Shown piece by piece: positions 40,479-53,189 of a DNA stretch of 64,000 nt. Each line of letters starts with the position of its first letter. Positions within the stretch are counted from its first letter, which is position 1. Position numbers and translations under genes: made by a program. The stretch covers positions 15,935,427-15,999,426 of the forward strand of contig NC_086366.1 in assembly GCF_036324505.1 (NCBI RefSeq). Direction: 5' to 3'. Under the pieces are notes generated by a model. It saw only the letters and a list, made by a program, of their open reading frames with translations, was not told the DNA's origin and made no database searches. Source of the DNA: Eleginops maclovinus. Its lineage: Eukaryota; Chordata; Actinopteri; Perciformes; Eleginopidae.

Positions 40479-43436
40479 ATGTCAAGGCAGCCGCTGGGGA
40501 AGACACTGTTGAGAAATGTAATCCGCCACACAGATGCCCACAACAAGGTGCGTTTGAGTTCATGTGTTAAAGAAAGCTGTTGAATTGTCTTGCATTATTC
40601 CGATGGGTTTTCTATTTTATCTTCCTTCGTTGCTATAATTAAGCTTAGACGTAGAAGCCAAATTAAGTTGTAACTGATTGTAGAACCAAGGGAAATTTGC
40701 ATTGCTTTGGCCAGGGGCTGCTCTTGCTCAACGACAGGAAGCAAGGGGCCAGTTAATAAACAAAAACGAATAATACCTCTGACGGGGGTATGAGGTATCC
40801 TCACATAGCAATCTTTCTTTGTGAACAAGCTCTGTTAGTGTCTTTATAAGCTTTTGATGCACTATAACAACTTATTCACATTGTTATTTTCATGGGTAAA
40901 TCAATAAATGGTCACCTGTCTCCAAACTATAGACTAATATCAGCTGTATATGAAGTAGACTATAAAATGGTTTACAATTGCAGCTAAACTTACTTAACTA
41001 CCAAAACCTGCTTTTGCTGGAGGCCCTCCTACTTTATCTAGTTCTATTTTACATGTACTGTATATTTAACCTATTCCTGCATTTTACAGTCTTGCACCAT
41101 TATGTATCTTACACTATTGTATTTATTGTTATGTGTATATGATTGTTGCTTTGTTTGAGAAGCTAGGGACTTACAATTTTCATTTCTACTTACAGCGCAG
41201 TTGCTTTTGTGCATAACAATAAAGCCTTTACATCATTGAATCTTCAATCTGTAAAGTTGTTGAGCTGCAAAAACCTGTTATATTTTATTTATCAATTAAT
41301 CAATTATTTGTAATATGAATGTAATAGAACTGTGTAACAGGCTCATACTTATCTTGTACATTCAAAGACAGGCAGCACTTCCTTACATTTTCTACCTACC
41401 TCTTTTGAATCTGCGCAGCTGTCCACTTTAAGTACAGTATATAGTGTTTGTCATATGCAAATATATTTAATTTGTAGTCTTAAAATATATATATTTTTAA
41501 TAGCTGTCATAACGTGCTATTTTTATTTGATTTTGTGTTGCTACATATTCTTCTTTCAGTGTTTTTGTATGCAACACATATACCAATAAAAATACTGTGT
41601 ATGTTAATCAAAACACTTAAATTGTTAACAATTATTAAAATAGTCTTCTGTCTAGAGGAGAACTCTTATCCTAAAGATGACTTGTGATTGAGATCAAAAA
41701 TATATAATTTAGCTAAGATATAAATGTATGTTACTGATATGAAAGTATTTTAATCCAGTATACTCATGGGCATTTTGTGAATCTAAATAAACCACTTATA
41801 ACGTGTGTTTGTCTAAGCATTATTTGTCTGGGCAATCTGTAATGTACTTACTGTTGTTGACCCGCTGCAGATCCAGGAGGAAATGGAGATGTGGAAAATG
41901 CGAAACTATGAGGTCCACACGTCCCATAACAACCATTTTCCTGAGACAAAGTGTGAGAGGTAGGCAGAGTGAATGTCCCAATTTGATTTGAGACCCAGAA
42001 ACCCAAGTGACACCAAAGCATCATTTGGGAGTATGTTTCATAATGGAGCCCTCAGTTTAGAGACCTGTTACTGTATGTTGCTGTCTGATTTATTGATGTT
42101 ATTGTTTTTCAGGGGACAAATGCACTGTGATCGAGATCAGCCCAGAGACCTGAGTCGGAGCAGAGAGCGAGGCTCGGAACATGATGAAAGGGAGGCCCGA
42201 TACTGGAGCCGCAAACTGTATGAATTTGAAGCCAAAGATTCTGACAGGTACAGTACAATACTAAATCTTCATCTAAACATGTTTTTTTCTGTTCTTCTTG
42301 GGAAAAATCCTGCTGAAAACTGCTGATATTTCTGAAAGGTGAAAAGTAGAAAGTTTTTTTCCTTCTTTGTATTATTGACAGTTTTAATTGTCCTACACTA
42401 TAATGTAATACAGGGGAGTTCGACAAGATTGACAAAGCATTATCTCATGTGTTCAAATGCCAGGTGGGGACATAGTGGCTTCAAGGAGCTTTATCCAGAG
42501 GAGTTTGAAAGTGACAGGTAAGCAAAAATGGAACTGCACTGCATCAAATAAGCAAGAGATTACAATTATTCTACAACTTCATTTCAAAAGGGCTCTCTAG
42601 AGATTTGACACTGTACTTCCATAATGTTGGTGCTCATTAATTCATTTTATAACATCAGTCAGTGACCCCCTGTTTGTTTTAATAAGGGCTGTTAAAACAG
42701 TATTTTCATTATCGATTTTGCGGAATTCTTTGTAATAATAATTTTGGTCAATAAAATGTTCATCAAAGTCTCTCAGTTTCAGTCTAAGATTATGTCTTTA
42801 AAGTCTTGTTTTGTCATTCCAAAAGCTAAAGACATTGAGTAAAGTTTGATATAAAACTGAGAAAAGCACGACACTTCAGAGGGTTAAAACAACGTTATAC
42901 TAGTGGATTGCCTCTAAGAATTATGTCATATCTACTAAACCTATCTAGCTTAATTTGTTTTATATTCAATTTGTCTTTTCTTTCGTGAAAAAAACAGTGA
43001 CACAAAAAAGACTGGGCGCCACAAACTGAAAAAGTCCAAGTCTGACACGGAAGCAAGCTTATCCAAACGACCCAAAAAATCCTCTCGAAAGAAGAAGAAG
43101 AAAAAGAAGAAGAAGGATGAGGCGGAAAAGCACAAGAAAGCCGAGTGCTCGAGCAGCGACAGCAGCAGCGATGACAGCAATGCCACCAAAGACAAGCAGC
43201 GGAGGAAAAGGACTAAAAGTCGACATAAAAACAAGAAAACTGCAAAGACCAGAGGGAGAGAAGGGGACAGCGGCTCAGGCGAGAGTAATGATGAAAGGGA
43301 AAAACAAACTCACAAGCGCAAAAAGCGAAAGCAAGACTCCCACAAAGACTCAGACTCGGGGCCAAACTCAAAAAGGAGCAGGAAGAACTCGAAAGCAGCA
43401 GGCGCCGAGAGTTCAGATGATAGTTCTCTAGACTGA
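40479..43436 (+). CDS. nkapd1: nkapd1 (C11orf57), NKAP domain-containing basic nuclear protein
   Basis: Five coding exons join in phase to 261 aa (human about 292): 40479-40547, 41871-41959, 42113-42247, 42464-42517 and 42998-43436. A noncoding exon ending at 40183 probably precedes them. The N-terminus ([36 protein letters not shown]) and [20 protein letters not shown] with [13 protein letters not shown] are the conserved NKAPD1 blocks. The last exon encodes a Lys/Arg/Ser/Asp-rich tail with a long lysine run (about 43090-43130) and ends SSDDSSLD. The protein is expected to be nuclear; its precise role is poorly known. The ATG is seven bases into its exon, after an in-frame TGA. ATTAAA near 43902 is a possible polyadenylation signal. 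Confidence 0.95.
41000..41240 (+). mobile_element. LINE 3' UTR/tail relic in nkapd1 intron
   Basis: The stretch ending GCATAACAATAAAGCC followed by short ATC/TTGAATCTTCAA motifs resembles the 3' untranslated end of CR1/L2-like LINEs. It is in the same orientation as nkapd1, inside its first coding intron. No coding part remains. Confidence 0.4.
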
Positions 43437-46400
43437 GATTCAAAGACTTGGACAGAGACAGTAGCTCAGGTAACGACCAAAGAAACTTCTGCACAATTTT
43501 TTGGCTCGCCTCAAATTCACAGAGGGCTGCCTCTGCAGGCCGCTCAGTGTTGTACTTTGTTAGACATCAACAAACCTGTGCTGAGGGCTCTCTGCGGGCG
43601 CTCTGTGTGGCAATACCTCATCCACCTCGGCACAGGCTTCAAGCACTATATGGCAGTGCAGGCAGCATGAAGGAGGAAGGTGGGGTATCCGGCACCTGCT
43701 TCATTAGGGATTCTGTCGGCTGCAGGCTCATTGATTGATCATTGACTCTCAGCCGTCAGCCTCCCAGGGAGACTTTCTGTCCTCAATTGACCGGCGTTTT
43801 TCATACCACATTTTATTTAAGAAATGTATGCAAATTGCAAATTATGTTATTTGCATTTTTTTGTTTTGCATTTTAGGTTTTGTATTCCAACAATTGAAAA
43901 AAATTAAACATCTTTTTTACGGTTTTAAAAATCTTTTTTGTTTTGTTAAAATTGTGAAATATAAATGATTTGTATTATTATTATTTTAACCCATCATCGT
44001 ATCGACCAACAAGTATTATCTTTGTAGCCAAATCTTTATTTACATGGTCCCCATATGAGACTTCTCAAAATTCTGTAAGTAAGGTGGTATAAATCAAGCT
44101 TCTGAAAGCAGACATAAATACACATGATTCATTGAAAGTGCTTGAACTCATTTAATAGATGAATAGAAATTGAAGTTATTTTGGTCTTATTATTTTTTCC
44201 CACTTGTCCTCCCTCACTGTAACTCAGAAGTGAGAAGTCTTCTTAGTTCAATCCTCTCGATTAATTGTTGTCTGCTAGCTCATGTTGAGCCTGATTGTTC
44301 TCATTATAATCATTTTAATTGTTGTAACAGTAATTAGCCTTGATCTGTGTCTCAAACTATGCCTTGCCGGTAACTTGAATTTGAGATAATTGGGCCTGGA
44401 AAAGTCCTTAAATTTGATGTTCATGGCGGTGTGGGAGCCCTTTGTGTAGTTTAGGTAAAAAGAGAAAGGAGGTGAAGAAGGAGAAGGGTATAGTAGACAT
44501 GAATAACCCTGATAGCTCTGTAACTTAGAGTTTAAAAACAATTTCATTTATTTAATTCCTAAATTTGATGTGATATAAATGATACGTTTCAGCCATCTGT
44601 TAAGAAAACATTAACTTGTCTTCAGAGCTAAATACAGCAGTGCAAATGGAGTGGATACATTTCTGCTCTGAATACTTTTCTTTTTTAACTTGTCAGGCTG
44701 TTTGTAAATTCAATCACAGAGGGCGGTTTCCTCTCTAAAGACACCATCACGGATCAAAGACCTTGGTGCAACACGCAGTTTTTTATGACTCAGGAGGAAC
44801 ACCTTAAAAATCTGCAATTCACGATCAAAGTGAATACATTTAGTAATACAGCTTGATGCTAAAGAGCTGTAAGGCCTAATGGCTTATGTAGGGAAGCACT
44901 AAAGCGATAAATGTAATGCCTGAGAAAAATATTCAGTCACACCAGCAAAAGCACTGAATTGAAAGTTTGGCAACACACAAACAGCACTATTCAAAGCACT
45001 TTAACATCATGTTCAGTGCCGCTGGTCACTCTGCACCACACTTGTCAAACTATATTTGCATTTAACATTTTTAACAGATAAAGTTGAAATAAACCTGGTA
45101 CCAAGTCCCTATGCCATCTGAGTATTTTTAGATAATATAATGCTGAAGGAAGTGGTGGACTACCATTTTGAAATTGTATGCTTACACGAGAAGCCCGGAG
45201 CACTATACCGAGTCTGTGTCAGTAGGCTAAGTGTTCTCTAAGCAGCAGAGAGTGGGATGTGTTGAGCTTGGCTGCAAACCCCGAATCTTGGAAGGGTATA
45301 AAGCATAAGAAAATTCGGCTGGTCAAATCAGTGTTGACTGAGGTTTTCTGAAACACATTGTAAAGGTTAATAAGCTTTTGGCAAGAGGGCAAAATCCCAA
45401 ATTGAGTTCTTTATTGCTGAAAACGTATTCATAAAATAATTATCTAGAAAGAACACAACCAATAAATAGATTTTTTTCTTGTTGCAGTATGAATAATTAA
45501 ATATGCAGACCAAAGCTTTTGAAAAAGCCATTCCTCACAATAAAGAGCGCACATTTGCTTATTGTGGGTAATGTAAGTCTACGCTTACGGTGTGTGATGG
45601 TACTACACTTTTTAAGTCTCTCTGTGCTCAGGTCTCAGTAGTAGGCTGTTGTAGCTTTCTGAATCTGGTGGTTTTGGTTCTGGGTTTGATTTCACTCCTG
45701 TTTTTGCTTTCAATTATCAGCCTTTTTGTTGTGGTTACTAACTGCATTCAGACCTAAAGGAAATGTGTTAAGCTACAGCCAAATAGTTCCTCTTGATGCT
45801 GCTGAAGCTAACCACGGGTGATAAAGCGGGATGCTTTTATTGAAATTGAGCAATATTTAGTCAGTGGATCAGTTTAACATATCGAAGCAAGTTACAACAG
45901 GAGTACAGTTACAGCTGAAAATGACTGTGGGCGGCCGCCTCTACTGTGGTTTATGTCTTACTGTGTACAGTAATGTAAACACCTTTACCTTGCTGTGTTG
46001 TGCAGTTCATGGCAAGGTCCCCTACTATGGAAAGATCCTTGAAGCAGTAGAGAATTGAAAAACATGCTGGTATGGCTGTAGACGGCTGACTCTTCTTAAG
46101 AAATAAATACAGATTAAATTGTGGTATTCCTTGCTTGTATCTTGTTAGACAATAAATAATTAAATTAAATGTCTGCAATTCATAGTGTAGCTTTCAAAAA
46201 GCCATTCTTCAATACAGGGTGTGACTTGATATCTTTCACTGCAAGTCTCCTCAAATGGTTGCAATGGCAACATGTTTAGTAAAATGGCTGTTATCACTAT
46301 TCGTCCGAATTTGGAGAATTTCTCACCACACATCGTTTGCAGGAAAGTAAGACCGGAAATTTTAAGTATGAGAAAGCATGTTCAGATTAGACTTGTTAAA

Positions 46401-48985
46401 TAAATGTTACTATGCATTAAACATAAACTTCAACCTCACCAAGTCGAGGCACTTTTCTCTTGCAGTCACTCAGAACTGCTGATAAGACACAACGCGCTCT
46501 GCTGTTCCCCCAATGTTTGCTAGTTTGGCTGCCCCGGCCAATTCTGAAGACTGACACAGGCAGGAAAAAACACTGCTGCTGTGAGAAGTGGCAAGGAGCT
46601 CACTTCCACACTGCAGACCTTCATGAGTTAATGAGGAGATAGGAAGGCGTTGGAAAATGTGTGAACCACAAATTGACAGTCAAGATTTACATCCTTAAGT
46701 TAGGTCTAGCTGTAAAAACAACAAGGCTTTTTGCTAAAATTGGATGGTTTTTGGCTGAAAATTGGTTAAGAATGAGGAAGAAATGGAACTTAGGACACCA
46801 TTCTCAGCCTCAATCCAACACTGAGGATGCAAAGAGGAGATTTGAGAGGATTGAAAACCTCCAGTGTGACTTATCTCTATGCTGTCCACGCAGCTCAGTT
46901 TCATCTCAGCCTGTTAAGTAGCTGTAATCAGAGGAAGGCTGGCAGCAAACAAATATCATTCATCCCCCCCTATATCTATTTCCGTCTGTCATGCCTAACA
47001 TATTATTCCATCCACTGTGCTATATGCAGTATTTAAACAATTAAAGCTGGTGTATTATACATTGTAATGTAGTAGCAAGTAGAGTTTAGTTCTTAATTGA
47101 TTTGTCAAAACCACGATATAAATCCTGCTAAAAAGCATCTCTAAATGCTGTATGAACAGTTACAATATATAACAAAGTTTAAATCATACACAAATGTCTT
47201 CATACAATTGATAATATGTTGTATCAATGGAGTAGTAAAATGTATATATTCTGAGCAAACTCAAATTGCCATGAGATGTGTCAATCAATAATCAATGTCA
47301 ACCCAATTTTTTCAAAGTGTTAATATTAGAATACCTTACTTTTTCATCTGCATAAACAGTCTAAATGTTTTCTAACACACTGGGAAGATTTTCTCATTGT
47401 GATCATTCATCATTAAATATGATTATAACTGTTGTAATATCCACGTATTATCTGTTTACACACCATTTACAGATGCTTCACAAAAGGAGGAGGTGAGCAC
47501 AATAACCATGTCCTTATCTCTGCTTATTTCTGCATTATAATTTGTTATATGTCATTTAGTGTTTGTTCACATGCAGTACTGCTTTTAAGTGGTAGATAGA
47601 TAAGGTTTAAGTTGAATTTAGTTGTGAGCTGAACCTTCAAAGCAGGGTGCTTCACAGGCTTTCTGCTAACTTGGTTATAAGCATTTTCCCTGCAGCCTTG
47701 AAGTTAATGAGAGCCTTACAACGCCTTGTCTCCCCCTAGAGGGATTCAACAGATATTACACCCTTGTTCATAACAACGGGCTGCATTTGAATTCAGCATC
47801 ACATTCAGTTATCACGTCCCTCGACGTCCCACACCCTGCTCTTCTTCCGAGGTCGTTGTGCAGCTTTCACAGAAGCTTTATAAATAGCACCTGGGAATAA
47901 AATATTTATCATCTCAATGAGTGTGTCCCTCCTTGCAGCGGACACACACTGCTGATCCTGAAGCACAAGAATAAAACGCCAATGATACAGTTAACCCACA
48001 CAAAAAATTTAATTCCCTTCGTGAGGGGATAAATGGTCCAAACTTTGACATACTAAATAGGGCGAGGTGTGATGACACAGGTTTTTAATGTAAAAACTTG
48101 CAGTCAACACCCAAATGCTTTGTAAAAAGTCATGTGACATATGACTTACTTACTTACATAGTTAGTACACATACACCAATGTTTTAATATACTTATATAT
48201 GTCTTTTTTGTTTGTTGTCTTTTTATCTAGACCAGCCAGATACAGAACTGATTAATATACAGTCACATCTGGAACAATACCTATTTAACATCATACAGTC
48301 CGACTGTCAGAGAGGAATCCACGGTTGGTTTCCAAGTCCATCCTCGCTATGCTAACATTAGAAATCGGCCTGTGTAAAATCCTGTTCTTTTTTAATTATT
48401 ATTATTGTATAGACTGGTGGTGATACATGTCCTTGTATCTCGTGTCTTCTGTGCAAAAGTTTTTTTTGTTTGAAAGAACCCAAAACATGATTGACATAAC
48501 AGGATACCTGGCTGTTCACTTTACAGTAATGATGACGTTTTTTTTTCCTCTTTTTTTTTCAACAATTAAACAGTCACATCCAAACGCCACACCCCCTTGG
48601 CATGTCACAGAAAAAAAAGAAGAACAATTAAAAAAATCCAAAGATATGCTTCCCATCATCAGGGTGGGCGGCAATGATCGAGAGGACAGTTTATGACTAC
48701 AGTGAGCAGCATCCTCCATTCATACATCTTTTTTGAATAAGGCACTGCTGCATAAAGAAAGGACATGGCCAACAGAACTCTCTGGGAGTATGAAGGGGAG
48801 GCAGGATGAAGAGAGATGTTCTTCTCCAGCAACTCACACAAAGTTTGCATGTGTAAGTCAATGTGCTTGTGTTCATCGTTTGCTATGTGTTGGAAATGTG
48901 TGTGTTCATGGCATGTAGACATAGTTGTGTTTTTAAATGTGTGTGTTGCAGAGCCATTTGATTTCCCCCGGCTACGCTGCTTTGC
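43437..48985. other. Convergent intergenic region between nkapd1 and lrfn2
   Basis: It should contain the 3' UTRs of both genes. No exon was recognised. A short copy of the interspersed repeat end (GGTATGGCTGTAGAC at about 46070) is present. The rest is AT-rich and featureless to the eye. Confidence 0.5.
46040..46105 (+). repeat. Fragment of the GGCTGTAGAC interspersed repeat
   Basis: ATGCTGGTATGGCTGTAGAC followed by GGCTGACTCTT parallels GCTAGCTTGGCTGTAGACTG at 62146-62165 and is the end fragment of the same teleost repeat family. Short and decayed. Confidence 0.4.
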
Positions 48986-51900
48986 TCAGACTGTGCTTTC
49001 AAGCATCCACTCGGTGCTGCTGAACGTAACTCTCCTGCTGGCGAGCGGCGAGGACTCCGTGTTGAGCTGGTTGGTGGACTTGTGCCACCTTGTCCTCGCT
49101 CTGCGTGGGTAACTATGACTCTGAAAAATGGAGTAATCCCCTCCGTCAAAAGAGAATCTGTGCCTAGTTCGTGCCAGCTCATTAGGGAGTAATCCCATGT
49201 TGGCAAGGGCACCTTTCTTGTCCTTGAGCCTCGGAGCCTCCTTGGTGCCAGCGTTTGGGCCTATGAGACACAGGGACATGGTGGAGCCCGTCAGGCTACT
49301 GTCCGTCTGTGTGTCCTCGGATGGCGGGCCGGAGCACTGCGCGTCCAGGCTGGTTCTTCTCTTCATCTTGTCGGCAGCCAGAGGAGGCAGCTCCACCTCC
49401 AGGACGGCGGTAGTGGCTGCTGGATTCTCCTTCTTCTCATTGTCCACCCTCAGCACCAGCGCCATGCACTCTCTGGGTGCGTGCACATCATGCTGGCCCT
49501 CATCGGACGGTTGCTTGGAGGCGGAGCGCTGGAGACGCTGCTGGCTGCCGTTGGTCTGTGAGTGCATGCTGGAGCTGACCTTGGTCTTGCCGTCCTCCGG
49601 GCCGCTGTAGGCCTTATAACGTATCATCAGGATGATAATGAACACCAGAACTGAAGCAACAATTATACCGCCAATAATAATGATCATAGTGCCTCCCAGG
49701 AATTGGCTGTGCATGAAGCGGCACTGGCTGACCTCGTTGGCCGTGTGGAAAAGCACACAGCCAACAACACGTGTGGCCGTTAACGATGTGATGCCGTCGT
49801 CATAAACTGCCAGCACACAAAGGTCATACTCCCGCCCTGCGGCCAGATCATTGATTAAGAAGTTCTTGCTGGTAGATGGGATCATTCTGCAAAGAAAAAA
49901 AAAACAGTACGGTGGTGAAGATATAGACGATTAATCATTGAAATTACAACGCCCACATCTACTGATTTGCATAAGGTGTATTAAATCACACAAAGGTGTC
50001 AATTGCACACAACAAAAAGACGACCATTGCAGTAATATCACTCATTCAGGTAGACAGAAATATAAAGCTCAACACTTCATTAGAGTTGACTTATGAGAGA
50101 ATATGTTATATCATAAAATAGCAGTGATAAGTTGCTCTAATAGGTTTGTGTATAGAATGACAGCAAGGGTAAACACAAGGTGATAAACAAGGCAGAGGAG
50201 GCTCACTGTTATATGGAATATGCCACAACCGCTGCAGGTGGCAGGAACAGTGACGCATGATGTGAAGGCAGTTTGGATGTGTTACATCTTGTCGGGGACT
50301 TCAAGATTATACGACTCTAAATACAACGGAGGAAGGCTTTGTCTTCAGGTCAACATTGGCGTTAATATAATTAGAAACTTGTTCCTTCTCCCTAAAGGGA
50401 GATTTTGATGGTTATCATTTGTAGGTAATAATGCACCTCCTAAAGACAAAACAACACTCAGCTCCATGCCTAAACTGGATGAGAAAATTATACAGGGGAG
50501 CGACTCATTACATCTGATAAAACCCCCCCCCAAAAAATAAAGAAATAAAGGCGACTGCTATTATTAACTCTCCCCATGAATGCATAAATTCTGAAATACT
50601 TCTTAGTTTACAAGATCCGGTTAGTGTGCGTCACATATTGCATAAGAAAAACATGAAACTTATTCTCAGTTTTCAAACATTATTTTTAAGAAGGTTTACA
50701 AATGTTTAAATTCACTATTTCGAAAAGACTGTAACTTCAGTTCTGTTGATTTTGCCACTTTTCTATGTGCACTTCTCACACAGTTTTTGTTGCGGTGGTG
50801 AAAAGTTACTAAAGCCTTGTACTTGCTGCTAAATTGAGTACACTAACTCTGTTTTTTTCCCCATTGTTAAAATAAATTAAACCAGTGTCATCACCCCTAT
50901 ATAAAGTCAGTGTCTTGCTGGAACTTTTTGCTACATTTTAAATGTTTATGAGGTTTAAGCAGTTCGACAAGCAAAATATTTCACTGTTAAACTTTGTAAA
51001 TGGTTTAAAGCCCCAAAAGGGTCAAATTATCCAAAGGAGGAGGAAAATAAATGAAGAAAAATGATTTGTGAGTGTGCAAATCAACTGTTGTTGATACAAA
51101 CTTGAACAACTCTATATGAAGAGAATAAAACTCGGGTAAAATGTACAGTAAATGCAACAGAGAAAATGTACTGACACATTTTGATTGCAGGGCTGTGAAA
51201 GTGCATTTTTATAGTGTGGTATTGCTACTTACCTAGCGTAAGAACACAATGTAAATCATTCTTCCAACACTGCAACCGAGCCTATCATTAGAAAACCGCA
51301 TCTAATCACACTCTGTGTTTCAACCAATTAATGCAGGCACTTGCTAATGATACAAACAGCTACATGCAGTGAAATAGTTGGGCCTCATGTAATTGTTTGT
51401 TGTCATATCATGTTTTAATGAAAGGGGCATTTAGTTCTTCGGAGTACTGGACTCCACAATCTCTTAAGCTGAGCAACAATCTACTTGAATTGGTTTCTGG
51501 ATCTGTAAATATATAAATTGAACTGCACATTTGATGCATATTATAATAACGTAAAGAATGAATGTAAAGAATGTTCCTCCTCAGTTTATCCCCCAGACTT
51601 CACTATAGGGGTCCTGCTTATTTCTGGACATACTTCATCATTTTGCATCTTTAGGTTCATCAATGTGAACCATAATGAACCGTTTTGTCATTTAGCAGAT
51701 GGTGAGTCCAGATGTCTCACCCTTTCCTCATGTCCCTACTCTACCACCCTCCCTTATATCTCTATCCATCAATCCACCCCTACCATGCCTTACCTGTACA
51801 CCAGAGTATCATCTGCGGTGCTGTTGTACTGAATCTGGTACATCCTGATGCCGGGGATGTGGCGCTCAGATGGCCAGCGGATCACAGCAGAGGACGAGGT

Positions 51901-53169
51901 CAGCTCGCTCACCATCACCCTCCTGTCCTGCTTGTCGTAGCCCTTGGTGTCATTGCCAGATTTGGAGGAGGTGGTGATGTCTGAGAGGCCGGGGTCCTCA
52001 CGCATGTGGCCTGTGTTGTTAACAAACAAGGGTAAGGGGATCATGTTGATCTCAACAGCAGCTGTGGCGATGCCTGCGGCATTGGAGGCCACACAATTAA
52101 AGGCCCCACTGTCCTTCAGCGTGGTGATGAGAATATCAAGGGTGCCATTATCATACAGGATGGTGCGGGAATTGTTATGCACCAGCTTGCCATCTGGAGA
52201 CCGCCAGTGAATTTCTGGGTCTGGATCCCCCACTGCTTTGCATTTAAGAGTCACACCCTGCCCTTCCATCACATAGGGTTTTGTGGTAAGATGTTTGGTG
52301 ATCAGCGGAGGCTCACAGATAAACTCCTCCTCTTGGATGGACCAGAAATATTTGTCCATGAGGTGATCCGGCGAGGCACAGGTCTCCAGATCGTCCTCTC
52401 GTGTCAGCCTGCGAAGCCACAGCAGCTCACAGTTACAGTGAAGAGGGTTTCCTCCGAAGCTCACAGCCAAGGTGGAGGAGCTGGAGCCCTTGGTGTCAGA
52501 CAGCACCTGAGCGTGCTGGAACAGGCTGTCAGGTGGCAGCTTCTGCAGCCTGTTGGACGTCATGTCCAGGCGCACCAGCTTAGTGAGCAGTGTAAAAGTC
52601 CCCGTTCCAATGTGGTCAATCAGGTTGTGGTCCAGCGTGAGCGTGTTAATGTTGGTCATTCTGGCTATGGCTTCCCAGGGAAGGGTGCGCAGGTTGTTAT
52701 TCGAAAGATCCAAGTCCTCTATGGTGGAGACAAACTCATCAAAGGAAGTGGCGGCCACCTGATGGATCTGGTTGTTGCCGAGGATGAGGTGACGCAGGTT
52801 GATGAGACCTTTAAAGTGGTCTGTCTTTATCACACTGAGGCGGTTCCCGTCCATGTGGAGCGCCCGCAGGGATCGCAGGCCTAGAAAGGCTTGGGGGGTG
52901 ATCTGGCTGATGGTGTTACGGGACAAGGTGAGGTGAACCAAACTGGTCATATTGAAAAAGTCTTTCCTGCGGATGATAGTGATGAAGTTGTCTGTGAGTC
53001 TTAGCTCCACGGTCTTGCGGTCGATGGTTGGGGGCACGAACAACAGACCAGTCTTGGCACAGAGCAGAGTCAGAGTGGGTGAGAGGTGCTGGCAAATGCA
53101 GCGGCCTGGGCAGCTATATCCCTTCACCAGTGCTGCGCACAGCAGCACACACAGAACCAGCCGGTCCAT
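48986..53169 (-). CDS. lrfn2: lrfn2 (SALM1), synaptic LRR-Ig-FN3 adhesion protein
   Basis: Two coding exons, 53169-51794 and 49886-48986, join within an Arg codon to 758 aa (human LRFN2 about 789). LRFN/SALM proteins sit in the postsynaptic membrane and organise excitatory synapses. The signal peptide is about residues 1-19 ([17 protein letters not shown]). LRRNT cysteines (CPGRCIC), about six LRRs and an LRRCT ([17 protein letters not shown]) follow, then an Ig domain ([13 protein letters not shown] ... [11 protein letters not shown]), an FN3 domain, a membrane span about 525-549 and a cytoplasmic tail. The tail ends [10 protein letters not shown], a class I PDZ ligand for PSD-95. [19 protein letters not shown] plus the [10 protein letters not shown] end points to LRFN2 rather than LRFN5, which lacks the PDZ motif. 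Start: first ATG after a splice acceptor (exon from 53189). The ~1.9 kb intron is GT-AG. Confidence 0.95.
49887..51793 (-). other. lrfn2: lrfn2 intron between the two coding exons
   Basis: AT-rich intron with donor TACAG/GTAAGG (51794) and acceptor TGCAG/AATGATC (49886). No other exon or repeat was recognised in it. Confidence 0.85.
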
Positions 53170-53189
53170 TGTTAATACGTTTCCAGGTC

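Noticed and set aside
49197..49610. 137-aa plus-strand frame
   Set aside because: Antisense of the lrfn2 cytoplasmic tail.
52177..52884. 235-aa plus-strand frame
   Set aside because: Antisense shadow of the lrfn2 LRR/Ig coding exon.
48986..53169. Assignment of the SALM gene to lrfn5
   Set aside because: The ectodomain is also close to LRFN5, but LRFN5 lacks the C-terminal PDZ ligand; the [10 protein letters not shown] end and SFDGG...[11 protein letters not shown] block fit LRFN2.
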